A DNA stretch of 33,355 nucleotides, from NCBI GenBank assembly GCA_027451225.1, contig DAIDJU010000108.1, positions 1-33,355 on the forward strand. The letters run 5' to 3'. The notes beneath the pieces are model-generated. The model ran no database searches, was not told the origin of the DNA, and worked only from the letters and a program-made list of their open reading frames with translations. This DNA comes from Acidocella sp. Lineage in GTDB: Bacteria; Pseudomonadota; Alphaproteobacteria; Acetobacterales; Acetobacteraceae. Position numbers and translations under genes: made by a program. Positions 8,051 to 15,010 of the stretch are shown in pieces (the first letter of the stretch is position 1; the number at the start of each line of letters is the position of its first letter).

Positions 8051-8830
8051 ATGCTCGTCGATACCCATTGCCATCTCGACTACTTCAACCAGCCCGGCGA
8101 GTGCGAACAGGTTGTCGCGCGCGCCGTGCAGGCGGGGGTAGGGGAGTTGGTGACGATCGGCGTGACCTTCGAGCAATCCAAACAAGCCATTGACATTGCA
8201 GAGAAATTTGATAATGTCTGGGCATGCGTGGGGGTTCACCCCAACAATGCGGCGGATGTGCTGCCGGTGGTCACGCCCGAGGCCCTGGCCGGGCTGGCGC
8301 AGCACCCCAAGGTAATCGGCATCGGCGAGTCCGGGCTGGACTACTTCTACGACAAAGCCCCCAAGGATATTCAGGCCGAGAATTTTCGCGCCAATATCCG
8401 TGCGGCGCAGATGGCCAATGTGCCGCTCTGCATCCATGCCCGTGACGCCGATGACGACATCACCCGCATTCTGCGCGAGGAGCGGGAGAGGGGTGGAGAA
8501 TTCGGCTTCCTGCTGCATTGCTTCTCCTCCAGCCGCGCCTTGGCCGAGGCGGCGGTGGAAATGGGCGGTTATATTTCCTTCTCCGGCATGCTCACCTTCC
8601 CCAAGGCGCCGGATATCCGCGATATCGCCAAGGACGTGCCTGAGGACCGCCTGCTGGTGGAAACTGACTCCCCCTATCTCGCTCCCGTGCCCTTCCGCGG
8701 CAAGCGCAACGAGCCCGCCTACACCGCCTACACGGCGGCGATGTTGGCGGAGATCAAGGGCATGACGCCGGAGGCTCTGGCCGATCTCACCACGCGGAAC
8801 TTCAAGACGCTGTTTCGGAAGGCGGCATGA
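8051..8830 (+). CDS. TatD-family metal-dependent deoxyribonuclease
   Basis: A 259-residue TIM-barrel hydrolase of the TatD family (YcfH-like), implicated in DNA 3'-end processing. Metal ligands are visible in the expected order: H6 and H8 in DTHCHLD, E in IGESGLDYF, H in IHARDAD, H in LLHCFSSS, and D in ETDSPYLAPVP. The C-terminal PYLAPVPFRGKRNEPAY block is diagnostic. The ATG follows the metG stop directly, and the stop overlaps the next gene as ATGA. The metG-tatD-MBL order is widespread in Proteobacteria, suggesting co-expression rather than a pathway. Confidence 0.93.
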   Translation: MLVDTHCHLDYFNQPGECEQVVARAVQAGVGELVTIGVTFEQSKQAIDIAEKFDNVWACVGVHPNNAADVLPVVTPEALAGLAQHPKVIGIGESGLDYFYDKAPKDIQAENFRANIRAAQMANVPLCIHARDADDDITRILREERERGGEFGFLLHCFSSSRALAEAAVEMGGYISFSGMLTFPKAPDIRDIAKDVPEDRLLVETDSPYLAPVPFRGKRNEPAYTAYTAAMLAEIKGMTPEALADLTTRNFKTLFRKAA

Positions 8831-9615
8831 AGATCACGCTGCTGGGCACGAGCGGTTCGGCTGGCCTGCCACAGATCGGCGGGCCGGACGGGCGCGGCGA
8901 TTGGGGCAGGACCGACCCGAACGAACCGCGCAATGCTCGCACACGTACCAGCATCGTCATCCAAACCGCTGAAGATAAAAATATTCTGGTGGACACCTCA
9001 CCGGATCTACGCATGCAGCTCACAAGCTGCGGTATTGGGCGGATCGATGCGGTGATCTACACCCATGCCCATGCCGACCATGTGGCCGGGATCGACGAAG
9101 TCCGCATTCTCAACCGTATCCTGGACGCGCCCATGCCCTGTTACGGCACCGAGGCGCTGTGGGAAGAGTTGAAGCGGCGCTTTGACTACGCGTTCAAGCC
9201 CCATAATGGCGGCTTCTTCGGCCGGCCGGTCTTGCGGGACCAAATCGTCGCGCCCGGCGAGGCCTTCGAGGTGCTCGGGACCACTATCCTGCCGCTGGAT
9301 CAGGACCATGGCTATTCCCGCTCGCTCGGGCTGCGCCTGGGCAACGCCGCCTATTGCACGGATGTGGTCCGTTTCGGTGACAACGCCTTTGCAGCGCTGC
9401 AAGGGCTGGATCTGTTCATCGTTGATTGCTTCACCCCGGCGCATGACCACCCGACCCATGCCGGGCTGCCCACGGTACTCTCCTGGGTGGAGCGGCTACA
9501 GCCCAAGCGCACGGTGCTGACGCATCTCGGCCCGGATATGGACTACCGCACATTATGCAACACCCTGCCGCCCGGCATAGAGCCTGGCTATGACGGCATG
9601 GTGCTGGAGGTTTAG
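8827..9615 (+). CDS. PhnP-like MBL-fold metallo-hydrolase
   Basis: A 262-residue metallo-beta-lactamase-fold hydrolase of the PhnP/RNase Z-like branch. The metal-binding motif is THAHADH at 79-85. Later ligands are in LDQDHGYSRSLGLRLG, IVDCFTP and THLGPDMDY. The N-terminus MKITLLGTSGSAGLPQIG, with a gap before TRTS, follows PhnP, a phosphodiesterase acting on cyclic ribose phosphates. There is no phosphonate gene nearby, so that substrate is not implied; it is the last gene of the operon and the metG-tatD linkage is conserved. It lacks the RNase Z substrate-arm motif. Confidence 0.87.
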   Translation: MKITLLGTSGSAGLPQIGGPDGRGDWGRTDPNEPRNARTRTSIVIQTAEDKNILVDTSPDLRMQLTSCGIGRIDAVIYTHAHADHVAGIDEVRILNRILDAPMPCYGTEALWEELKRRFDYAFKPHNGGFFGRPVLRDQIVAPGEAFEVLGTTILPLDQDHGYSRSLGLRLGNAAYCTDVVRFGDNAFAALQGLDLFIVDCFTPAHDHPTHAGLPTVLSWVERLQPKRTVLTHLGPDMDYRTLCNTLPPGIEPGYDGMVLEV

Positions 9616-9786
9616 CCCCGTCTATTTGCCCCAGTGATTCACGGGAGGGTGCAATATCGAACACCAGCAGCAGCGCCCGGACCTGGTTCATAACGACGCC
9701 TTCTTTCCATAATATTGATTCTGCGTTTATCTGCCGCGCCTGTTTTTGCCCCGCCAATCCGCCTCATCGTCTCCTCCAGAACACGC

Positions 9787-9816
9787 TTGCCAAGCCAGGG
9801 TGGCGGGTCCTAGCCT
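9787..9816 (+). promoter_or_regulatory. Candidate leaderless promoter of the Nudix gene
   Basis: TTGCCA (9787-9792, five of six to TTGACA), an 18-base spacer and TAGCCT (9811-9816) stand 8 bases before the ATG at 9825. There is no Shine-Dalgarno sequence, so transcription would start at or next to the A of the start codon. The rest of the 9616-9824 gap shows no gene I can support. Confidence 0.45.
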
Positions 9817-9824
9817 CGGCGCAA

Positions 9825-10577
9825 ATGGAAACGCCAACATATATCCCAGCCGCCACCCTCGTCCTGTTCGACGAATCAGCCCCCGGCCCCGCCCGGCATC
9901 TTATGCTCGAACGCACGGAGACAATGCGCTTCGCCGCCGGGATGCTGGTTTTTCCTGGGGGACGGGTCGAAGCGGATGATCATGCCATCGCCGCCAACCC
10001 GGCGCTTGCCTGCGATATTCCGGCGGAAGCCGAGGATGCCGCCGCCCGCGTCGCCGCCATTCGCGAGACGCTGGAGGAAACCGGCATCGCCGTGGCTATA
10101 CGCCCTGCCCTGGCCCCCGCCGACATCCCCACCTGGCGCACCGCGCTGAAATCCGGCGGCGCTTTTAGCGCGCTCCTGGCGCAATCGGGGCGCAGCCTGG
10201 ACCTTGCAGCGCTAATCCCTTTCACCCGCTGGTACCCCAAGCATTTGCAGCACCGGCTGTTCGACACGCGCTTCTACGCCGCCCGGCGCGAGGGTGAGGC
10301 CGAAGCCGTGCATGACGCCGACGAAGCCGCGCATCTGCTCTGGCTTACGGCCGAAGACGCCCTGCGCGACGCCGCCACGGGCACCCACCGGTTGATGTTC
10401 CCCACGGCGCGCAATCTGGAGCGTCTGGCCGCCCATGCCAGCCTTGCCGCCCTGCGCGCCCATGTGGCGGCCACGCCCTGGCACATCATCACGCCCGTGC
10501 CTTGCGAGATCGATGGTACGGTGCATCTGCGCATCCCCGAGGACGCGGGCTATCCCGTCACCGTCGGGCGGCCTTAA
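9825..10577 (+). CDS. Nudix hydrolase with an interrupted Nudix box (NUDT19-like)
   Basis: A 250-residue Nudix hydrolase, presumably cleaving a nucleoside diphosphate linked to another group (in NUDT7/NUDT19 relatives, acyl-CoA). The box begins FPGGRVE (43-49) and ends RETLEETG (80-87); the standard box would have 14 residues between its first G and the R, whereas here there are 34, so about 20 residues are inserted. The C-terminal half contains FTRWYPKHLQHRLFDTRFY, a typical NUDT19-type block. The metal-binding Glu residues of the second half (E84, E85) are present. It appears monocistronic and ends tail-to-tail with the OmpA-like lipoprotein gene; the two stop codons share bases. Confidence 0.83.
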   Translation: METPTYIPAATLVLFDESAPGPARHLMLERTETMRFAAGMLVFPGGRVEADDHAIAANPALACDIPAEAEDAAARVAAIRETLEETGIAVAIRPALAPADIPTWRTALKSGGAFSALLAQSGRSLDLAALIPFTRWYPKHLQHRLFDTRFYAARREGEAEAVHDADEAAHLLWLTAEDALRDAATGTHRLMFPTARNLERLAAHASLAALRAHVAATPWHIITPVPCEIDGTVHLRIPEDAGYPVTVGRP

Positions 10578-10984
10578 TCCACCAGCTGGATCAACACCCG
10601 CCGCGCCGATTGCGCCGGTGTGCCAGTCTGCACCGGGGCAATCGCCTGGGCGGTGCCATTGGCCCGGATCTCGATCCGCTCCTCCGGCACGCCATCCTGC
10701 ATCAGTGTATCCGCCACGATCTGGGCGCGGGTTTCTGAGAGGTAGTAATTCATCTTCTCACTGCCCACGCTATCCGCCGCCCCGGTCACAATCACCCGCA
10801 TCTGGGGCGATATCTTGGCCGCCTGGGCGGTGGAGGCGATAACCGCTTCGGCCGGGGCATCCAGCGCCGCGGAGAAGGGCTGAAAGAACACCGGAGTCGC
10901 CGGTCCCACCGGAGTCGTATCGCCCAGGGGCACGGCGCAACCGCTCAACCCCGCCAGTCCGCAGACGATCAATATCTTTCTCAT
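10574..10984 (-). CDS. Small OmpA-family lipoprotein
   Basis: A 136-residue protein with a lipoprotein signal (MRKILIVCGLAGLSGC, lipid cysteine at 16) and an OmpA C-terminal domain over about 60-136. The domain shows VTGAADSVGSEKMNYYLSETRAQIVAD, with the Asp and the LS-x-x-RA helix that bind diaminopimelate in peptidoglycan, and an ARRVLIQL end in place of the usual NRRV. It probably tethers the outer membrane to the wall (inference). The ATG at 10984 has a strong ribosome-binding site (AGGAGGG, about 4 bases upstream), which decides it over upstream in-frame starts. It is divergent from pyrB. Confidence 0.82.
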   Translation of the reverse strand: MRKILIVCGLAGLSGCAVPLGDTTPVGPATPVFFQPFSAALDAPAEAVIASTAQAAKISPQMRVIVTGAADSVGSEKMNYYLSETRAQIVADTLMQDGVPEERIEIRANGTAQAIAPVQTGTPAQSARRVLIQLVD

Positions 10985-11052
10985 CCTGCCCTCCTCATTG
11001 CCCGTTAAGGTTGATTTAGCCCCTCCTTCGGCCTGCTTGGCAACTGCCGATG

Positions 11053-11081
11053 TTGCCAAAACCGGGCGATCCGGCTCTAAC
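11053..11081 (+). promoter_or_regulatory. Candidate promoter of the pyrB operon with very short leader
   Basis: TTGCCA (11053-11058), a 17-base spacer and TCTAAC (11076-11081) lie 10 bases before the ATG at 11092. No good Shine-Dalgarno sequence precedes that ATG. With such a leader there is no room for a transcribed pyrimidine-responsive attenuator. Confidence 0.42.
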
Positions 11082-11091
11082 CGGGGCCATA

Positions 11092-12009
11092 ATGGCATCG
11101 CTCAGACATCTACTCGGGATCGAGGGGCTCAACCCCGTTACCGCGACCTCTCTGCTCGACCTCGCGGAGAGCTACGCGCTCCTCAACCGTTCGGGCAAAA
11201 CCCAGCGCGATCTGCTCCGCGGGCGCACCCTCATCAATTTGTTCTTCGAGGACTCCACCCGCACGCGCACCAGCTTCGAGCTGGCCGGGCGGCGGCTGGG
11301 GGCGGATGTGGTGAACATGTCCGTCGCCACCTCCTCGGTGACCAAGGGCGAGACCCTGCTGGATACCGCCGCCACGCTGAACGCCATGAATTGCGACCTG
11401 CTGGTGGTGCGCCATAACCGCTCCGGCGCGCCGCATCTGCTGGCGCAGAAAGTGGGGGCCGCCGTCATCAATGCGGGCGATGGCACGCACGAGCACCCCA
11501 CCCAGGCGTTGCTGGATGCCCTGACCATCCGCCGCAACAAGGGCTGCATTTCGGGCCTCACCGTGGCCATCTGCGGCGATATCGCCCATTCGCGCGTCGC
11601 CCGCTCCAACATCCTGCTGCTGACCATGATGGGCAATTTCGTCCGCCTGATCGGCCCGCCCACGCTTATCCCCGGCGGCATCGCCACGCCGGGCGTCACC
11701 GTGTTCAACGACATGGAGGAAGGGCTGAAGGGGGCTGACATCGTGATGATGCTGCGCCTGCAGAAGGAGCGCATGACCGGCGGGCTGGTGCCCTCCTCGC
11801 GCGAGTTCTTCGCCTATTACGGGCTGGACCGTAAAAAGCTCGCCCTCGCCAAGCCGGACGCGCTGGTGATGCACCCCGGCCCGATGAACCGGGGCGTGGA
11901 GATCGACAGCGAGGTGGCGGACGACGCCGTTCGCTCGCGCATCCAGGAGCAGGTGGAAATGGGCGTCGCCGTGCGTATGGCCGTGCTCGACATGCTGGCC
12001 CGAGGATAA
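11092..12009 (+). CDS. pyrB: Aspartate carbamoyltransferase catalytic subunit
   Basis: A 305-residue ATCase, which joins carbamoyl phosphate and aspartate in the second step of de novo pyrimidine synthesis. The carbamoyl-phosphate site [13 protein letters not shown], the [10 protein letters not shown] block, the aspartate-domain MLRLQKERM segment and the HPGPMNRG-x-E C-terminal block are intact. I chose the ATG at 11092 ([15 protein letters not shown]), which matches family N-termini; an in-frame ATG at 11050 would lie upstream of the candidate promoter. No pyrI regulatory gene is present; instead a pyrC' gene follows after 4 bases, as in ATCases that need a DHOase-like partner for assembly. 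Confidence 0.95.
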   Translation: MASLRHLLGIEGLNPVTATSLLDLAESYALLNRSGKTQRDLLRGRTLINLFFEDSTRTRTSFELAGRRLGADVVNMSVATSSVTKGETLLDTAATLNAMNCDLLVVRHNRSGAPHLLAQKVGAAVINAGDGTHEHPTQALLDALTIRRNKGCISGLTVAICGDIAHSRVARSNILLLTMMGNFVRLIGPPTLIPGGIATPGVTVFNDMEEGLKGADIVMMLRLQKERMTGGLVPSSREFFAYYGLDRKKLALAKPDALVMHPGPMNRGVEIDSEVADDAVRSRIQEQVEMGVAVRMAVLDMLARG

Positions 12010-12013
12010 GCCG

Positions 12014-13285
12014 ATGAGCACTTTATTCCGCAATATCCAGTATCTGGACGAAGCCGCGCAAACCCTGCTTGAAGGCGATCTGCTGATCCAGGGCGGCGTG
12101 ATTGCCGATTTCGGGCAGAATCTCGGCGTGCCGGATGGCGCTGCCGTGGTCGAGGAGTCCGGCGCGATCCTGGCCCCCGGCCTCGTCGATATCCGCGCCT
12201 CGCTCGGCGAACCGGGTTATGAGTACCGTGAGACCATCGCCAGCGCCGCCGAGGCCGCCGCCGCCGGTGGCATCACCAGCATCGCCGTGCTGCCCGAGAG
12301 CGCCCCGCCCATCGACGATCCTGCGCTGGTGCATCTCATCATCGCCCGTGGCGTGGAGACGGGCTCCGTCTCCCTCCTGCCCTACGCCGCCGCCACGCGC
12401 GGGTTGAGGGGTGAGGAACTCGCCGAATACGGTCTGCTGCGCGATGCCGGGGCCGTCGCCTTTACCGATGGCGGCAAGGCCATCGCCTCCTCGCGCCTGA
12501 TGCGCCTTGCCCTCTCCTACGCCTCGGGCTTCGGCATGCGCATCGTGCAGCACCCCGAGGATACGGAGCTGGCCCGTGGCGGCGCCGCCACCGCAGGGGC
12601 GCGCGCGACCTGGATGGGCCTGCCCGGCATCCCCGCCGCCGCCGAGGCCATCTGCGTCGCGCGCGACATCCGTCTGGCCGAGCTGACCGGCGGCGCGGTG
12701 CATTTCGCCCATGTCACCACCGGCGAGGCGCTGGAGCTGATCCGTATCGCCAAGGATAAGGGGCTGAAGATCACCTGCGACACCGCCCCGCCCTATTTCG
12801 ACATGAACGAAACCGCGATCGGCGATTACCGCACCTATAACAAGCTCTCTCCGCCGCTGCGTTCCGAGGCCGACCGCCTCGCCGTGGTCGCAGCACTGGC
12901 GGACGGCACCATCGACGCCATCGCCTCCGACCACCAGCCCCGTGATGCCGACGACAAGCGCCTGCCCTTCGCCGATGCCGCCCCCGGCGGCTGCGGCCTC
13001 GCTACCCTGCTGGGCGTGACCCTGGCGCGGGTGCATGCGGGCCAGCTCACCATGCCCCAGGCCCTGGCGCTGCTGACCAAGAAACCCGCCGCGTGGCTGG
13101 GCATCGAGGCCGGCCTCATCGCCCGTGGCCGCCCGGCGGATCTGGTTCTGTTCCACCCCGAGCGCTCCTGGTTCGTGCAATCCGGCAAGCTGCCCGGCAA
13201 GGCGCAGAACACGCCCTTCGACGGCCGCGCCCTGGAAGGCCTGGTGCTGGGCACCTGGAAAGCCGGCAAGCGGGTGTTCGGATGA
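12014..13285 (+). CDS. pyrC': Dihydroorotase-like protein, probably non-catalytic (PyrC')
   Basis: A 423-residue type I dihydroorotase homologue. In active enzymes strand 1 reads DxHxHLREPG, where the two histidines bind the metals and the arginine binds substrate. Here it reads [10 protein letters not shown] (59-68): H to R61, H to S63 and R to G65. Other family positions remain, including D152 in FTDGG, H180 in QHPED, H233 in HFAHVTT, and the ASDHQP aspartate. Loss of the His pair should abolish catalysis. In Pseudomonas a similar inactive PyrC' is needed to assemble ATCase with PyrB (established knowledge); the position 4 bases after pyrB supports that role here. A functional pyrC should exist elsewhere in the genome. 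It overlaps plsY by four bases. Confidence 0.88.
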   Translation: MSTLFRNIQYLDEAAQTLLEGDLLIQGGVIADFGQNLGVPDGAAVVEESGAILAPGLVDIRASLGEPGYEYRETIASAAEAAAAGGITSIAVLPESAPPIDDPALVHLIIARGVETGSVSLLPYAAATRGLRGEELAEYGLLRDAGAVAFTDGGKAIASSRLMRLALSYASGFGMRIVQHPEDTELARGGAATAGARATWMGLPGIPAAAEAICVARDIRLAELTGGAVHFAHVTTGEALELIRIAKDKGLKITCDTAPPYFDMNETAIGDYRTYNKLSPPLRSEADRLAVVAALADGTIDAIASDHQPRDADDKRLPFADAAPGGCGLATLLGVTLARVHAGQLTMPQALALLTKKPAAWLGIEAGLIARGRPADLVLFHPERSWFVQSGKLPGKAQNTPFDGRALEGLVLGTWKAGKRVFG

Positions 13286-13878
13286 TCACCATCTATCTGC
13301 TCATCGCCGCCTTCGCCTATCTGCTGGGCTCCATCCCGTTCGGGCTGATCCTCACCCGCGCGGCTGGGCTGGGCGATATCCGGGCCATCGGCTCGGGCAA
13401 TATCGGCGCCACGAACGTGCTGCGCACGGGCAACAAGGCGCTCGCCGCCGCCACACTGCTGCTGGACGGGCTGAAGGGCACGCTGGCGGTGGTCTGGGTG
13501 CATGCCTATGGCCAGCACGGCGTGTTCGTGGCCGGGCTGTTCGCCTTCCTCGGGCATCTCTTCCCCATCTGGCTCGGCTTCAAGGGCGGCAAGGGCGTGG
13601 CCACCGGCCTTGGCGTGTTCTACGGCGTTTGCTGGCCGCTCGGGCTTGTCTGCTGCGCTGCCTGGCTGCTCACCGCCTTCATCCTGCGCTTCTCCTCGCT
13701 GGCGGCACTTGTGGCCTATGCCGCAGCCCCCATCGCGGCGTGGTATCTGGCCTCGCCCAGGACGGCGCTGCTGGCGCTGATCATCGCCGCACTGGTGTAC
13801 TGGAAGCACAGCGCCAATATTCGCCGCCTGCTTTCGGGCACCGAGCCGCGCATCGGCCAGAAGAAGGCCGCCGTCTGA
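13282..13878 (+). CDS. plsY: Glycerol-3-phosphate acyltransferase PlsY
   Basis: A 198-residue inner-membrane enzyme that transfers an acyl group from acyl-phosphate to glycerol-3-phosphate, the first step of phospholipid synthesis. The three signature motifs are present: GSIPFG near residue 14, [12 protein letters not shown] about 36-47, and [13 protein letters not shown] near residue 100. The rest is hydrophobic and fits five transmembrane helices. The ATG overlaps the pyrC' stop (ATGA); a longer in-frame reading upstream only mirrors pyrC'. The pairing with pyrBC' is positional, with no pathway link. Confidence 0.95.
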   Translation: MITIYLLIAAFAYLLGSIPFGLILTRAAGLGDIRAIGSGNIGATNVLRTGNKALAAATLLLDGLKGTLAVVWVHAYGQHGVFVAGLFAFLGHLFPIWLGFKGGKGVATGLGVFYGVCWPLGLVCCAAWLLTAFILRFSSLAALVAYAAAPIAAWYLASPRTALLALIIAALVYWKHSANIRRLLSGTEPRIGQKKAAV

Positions 13879-13879
13879 C

Positions 13880-15010
13880 GTGAGAGAGGACCTCGAGCGG
13901 CTGCGTCTGGTCCGGACCGAAAGCGTCGGTCCCGTCACCTATCGCCGCCTGCTCGCCCGCTTCCCCACCCCCGCCGAAGCGCTGGACGCCCTGCCCGCTT
14001 TGGCCCGCGCCGGTGGCCGCCCCACCACGCCGCGCATCCCCGCGCTGGCCGAAGTAGAGCGGGAATATGAGGCCGTCACCCGCCTGGGCGGGCGGTTCCT
14101 GTTTCTCGACACCCCCGGCTACCCCGAATTCCTGGCCCAACTGCCGGATGCCCCCTCCGCCATCGCCGTGCTGGGCGACGCCTCGCTGCTTTCCGTGCGG
14201 TCCGTGGGCATCGTGGGGGCGCGCAACGCTTCGGCCAACGGCATGCGCTTCGCCGAGCATCTGGGTGCGGATCTGGCCGAGCGGCTCGTCATCGTCTCCG
14301 GCCTCGCCCGAGGCATCGACACCGCCGCCCATACCGGCGCGCTCAGGGCGGGCAAGACCATCTCCGTCATCCCCGGCGGGCTGGACGTCCCCTACCCGCC
14401 CGAGAACGCCGCCCTGCAAGAGCGCATTGCCGAAACCGGCGCTGTGGTGGCCGAGGCTCCGCTCGGCACCGCGCCGCTGGGGCGGCATTTTCCCAAGCGT
14501 AACCGTATCATCGCCGGGCTGACGCTGGGGCTTGTGGTCGTCGAGGCCGCGCCCCGCTCCGGCACGCTGCTCACCGCGCGCCTGGCCAACGAGGCGGGGC
14601 GCGAGCTGTTCGGCGTGCCGGGCAGCCCGCTCGACCCGCGCTCGAAGGGCGCTAACGACCTCATCCGCCAGGGCGCGCATCTGGTGGATTGCGCCGAGGA
14701 CGTCTTCGCCAACCTGCCCGACCACCCCGCCCTCCAGGGGCTGGGGCGCGACCCGCTGTTCCGGCGCGGCCAAGCCAGTTTCGCCGAGCCTTCTCCTGCT
14801 TGGGATGAAGCGATGAGCGAGGCTGAACTCACCCGCGCGCGGGGGGAAATCCTGGCGCTGCTCGGCCCCGAGGGGGTAAGAGTTGACGAGATCGCCCGGC
14901 GCTGCCAGTTGTCGAACGCCGTGATCACGGCCGCCGTGACCGAGCTGGAACTCGCCGGACGGGTGGAAACACTCCCAGGCAACCGGATCGCACGGTACGA
15001 AGAGCTATGA
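13880..15010 (+). CDS. dprA: DNA-processing protein DprA
   Basis: A 376-residue DprA/Smf protein, which loads RecA onto incoming single-stranded DNA during transformation. The N-terminal helical region (LRLVRTESVGPVTYRRLLARF) is followed by the Rossmann-like core, with VGIVGARNAS, VSGLARGIDTAAHTGAL, IPGGLDVPYPPEN and FPKRNRIIAGL, and ends in a winged-helix DML1-like domain (about 310-376, VDEIARRCQLSNAVITAAV). The start is GTG at 13880, one base after the plsY stop. The stop overlaps a possible ATG at 15007, but topA starts at 15011. Adjacent dprA-topA is a widespread arrangement. No other competence genes are in this window. Confidence 0.95.
   Translation: MREDLERLRLVRTESVGPVTYRRLLARFPTPAEALDALPALARAGGRPTTPRIPALAEVEREYEAVTRLGGRFLFLDTPGYPEFLAQLPDAPSAIAVLGDASLLSVRSVGIVGARNASANGMRFAEHLGADLAERLVIVSGLARGIDTAAHTGALRAGKTISVIPGGLDVPYPPENAALQERIAETGAVVAEAPLGTAPLGRHFPKRNRIIAGLTLGLVVVEAAPRSGTLLTARLANEAGRELFGVPGSPLDPRSKGANDLIRQGAHLVDCAEDVFANLPDHPALQGLGRDPLFRRGQASFAEPSPAWDEAMSEAELTRARGEILALLGPEGVRVDEIARRCQLSNAVITAAVTELELAGRVETLPGNRIARYEEL

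Noticed and set aside
9431-9691. Minus-strand reading frame starting MNQVRALLLVFD with AGAAGG at good spacing
   Set aside because: It quickly runs into the reverse strand of the PhnP-like gene, and from there its composition (Pro, Ala, Arg, Cys) looks like a shadow frame. No recognisable domain; not listed as a gene.
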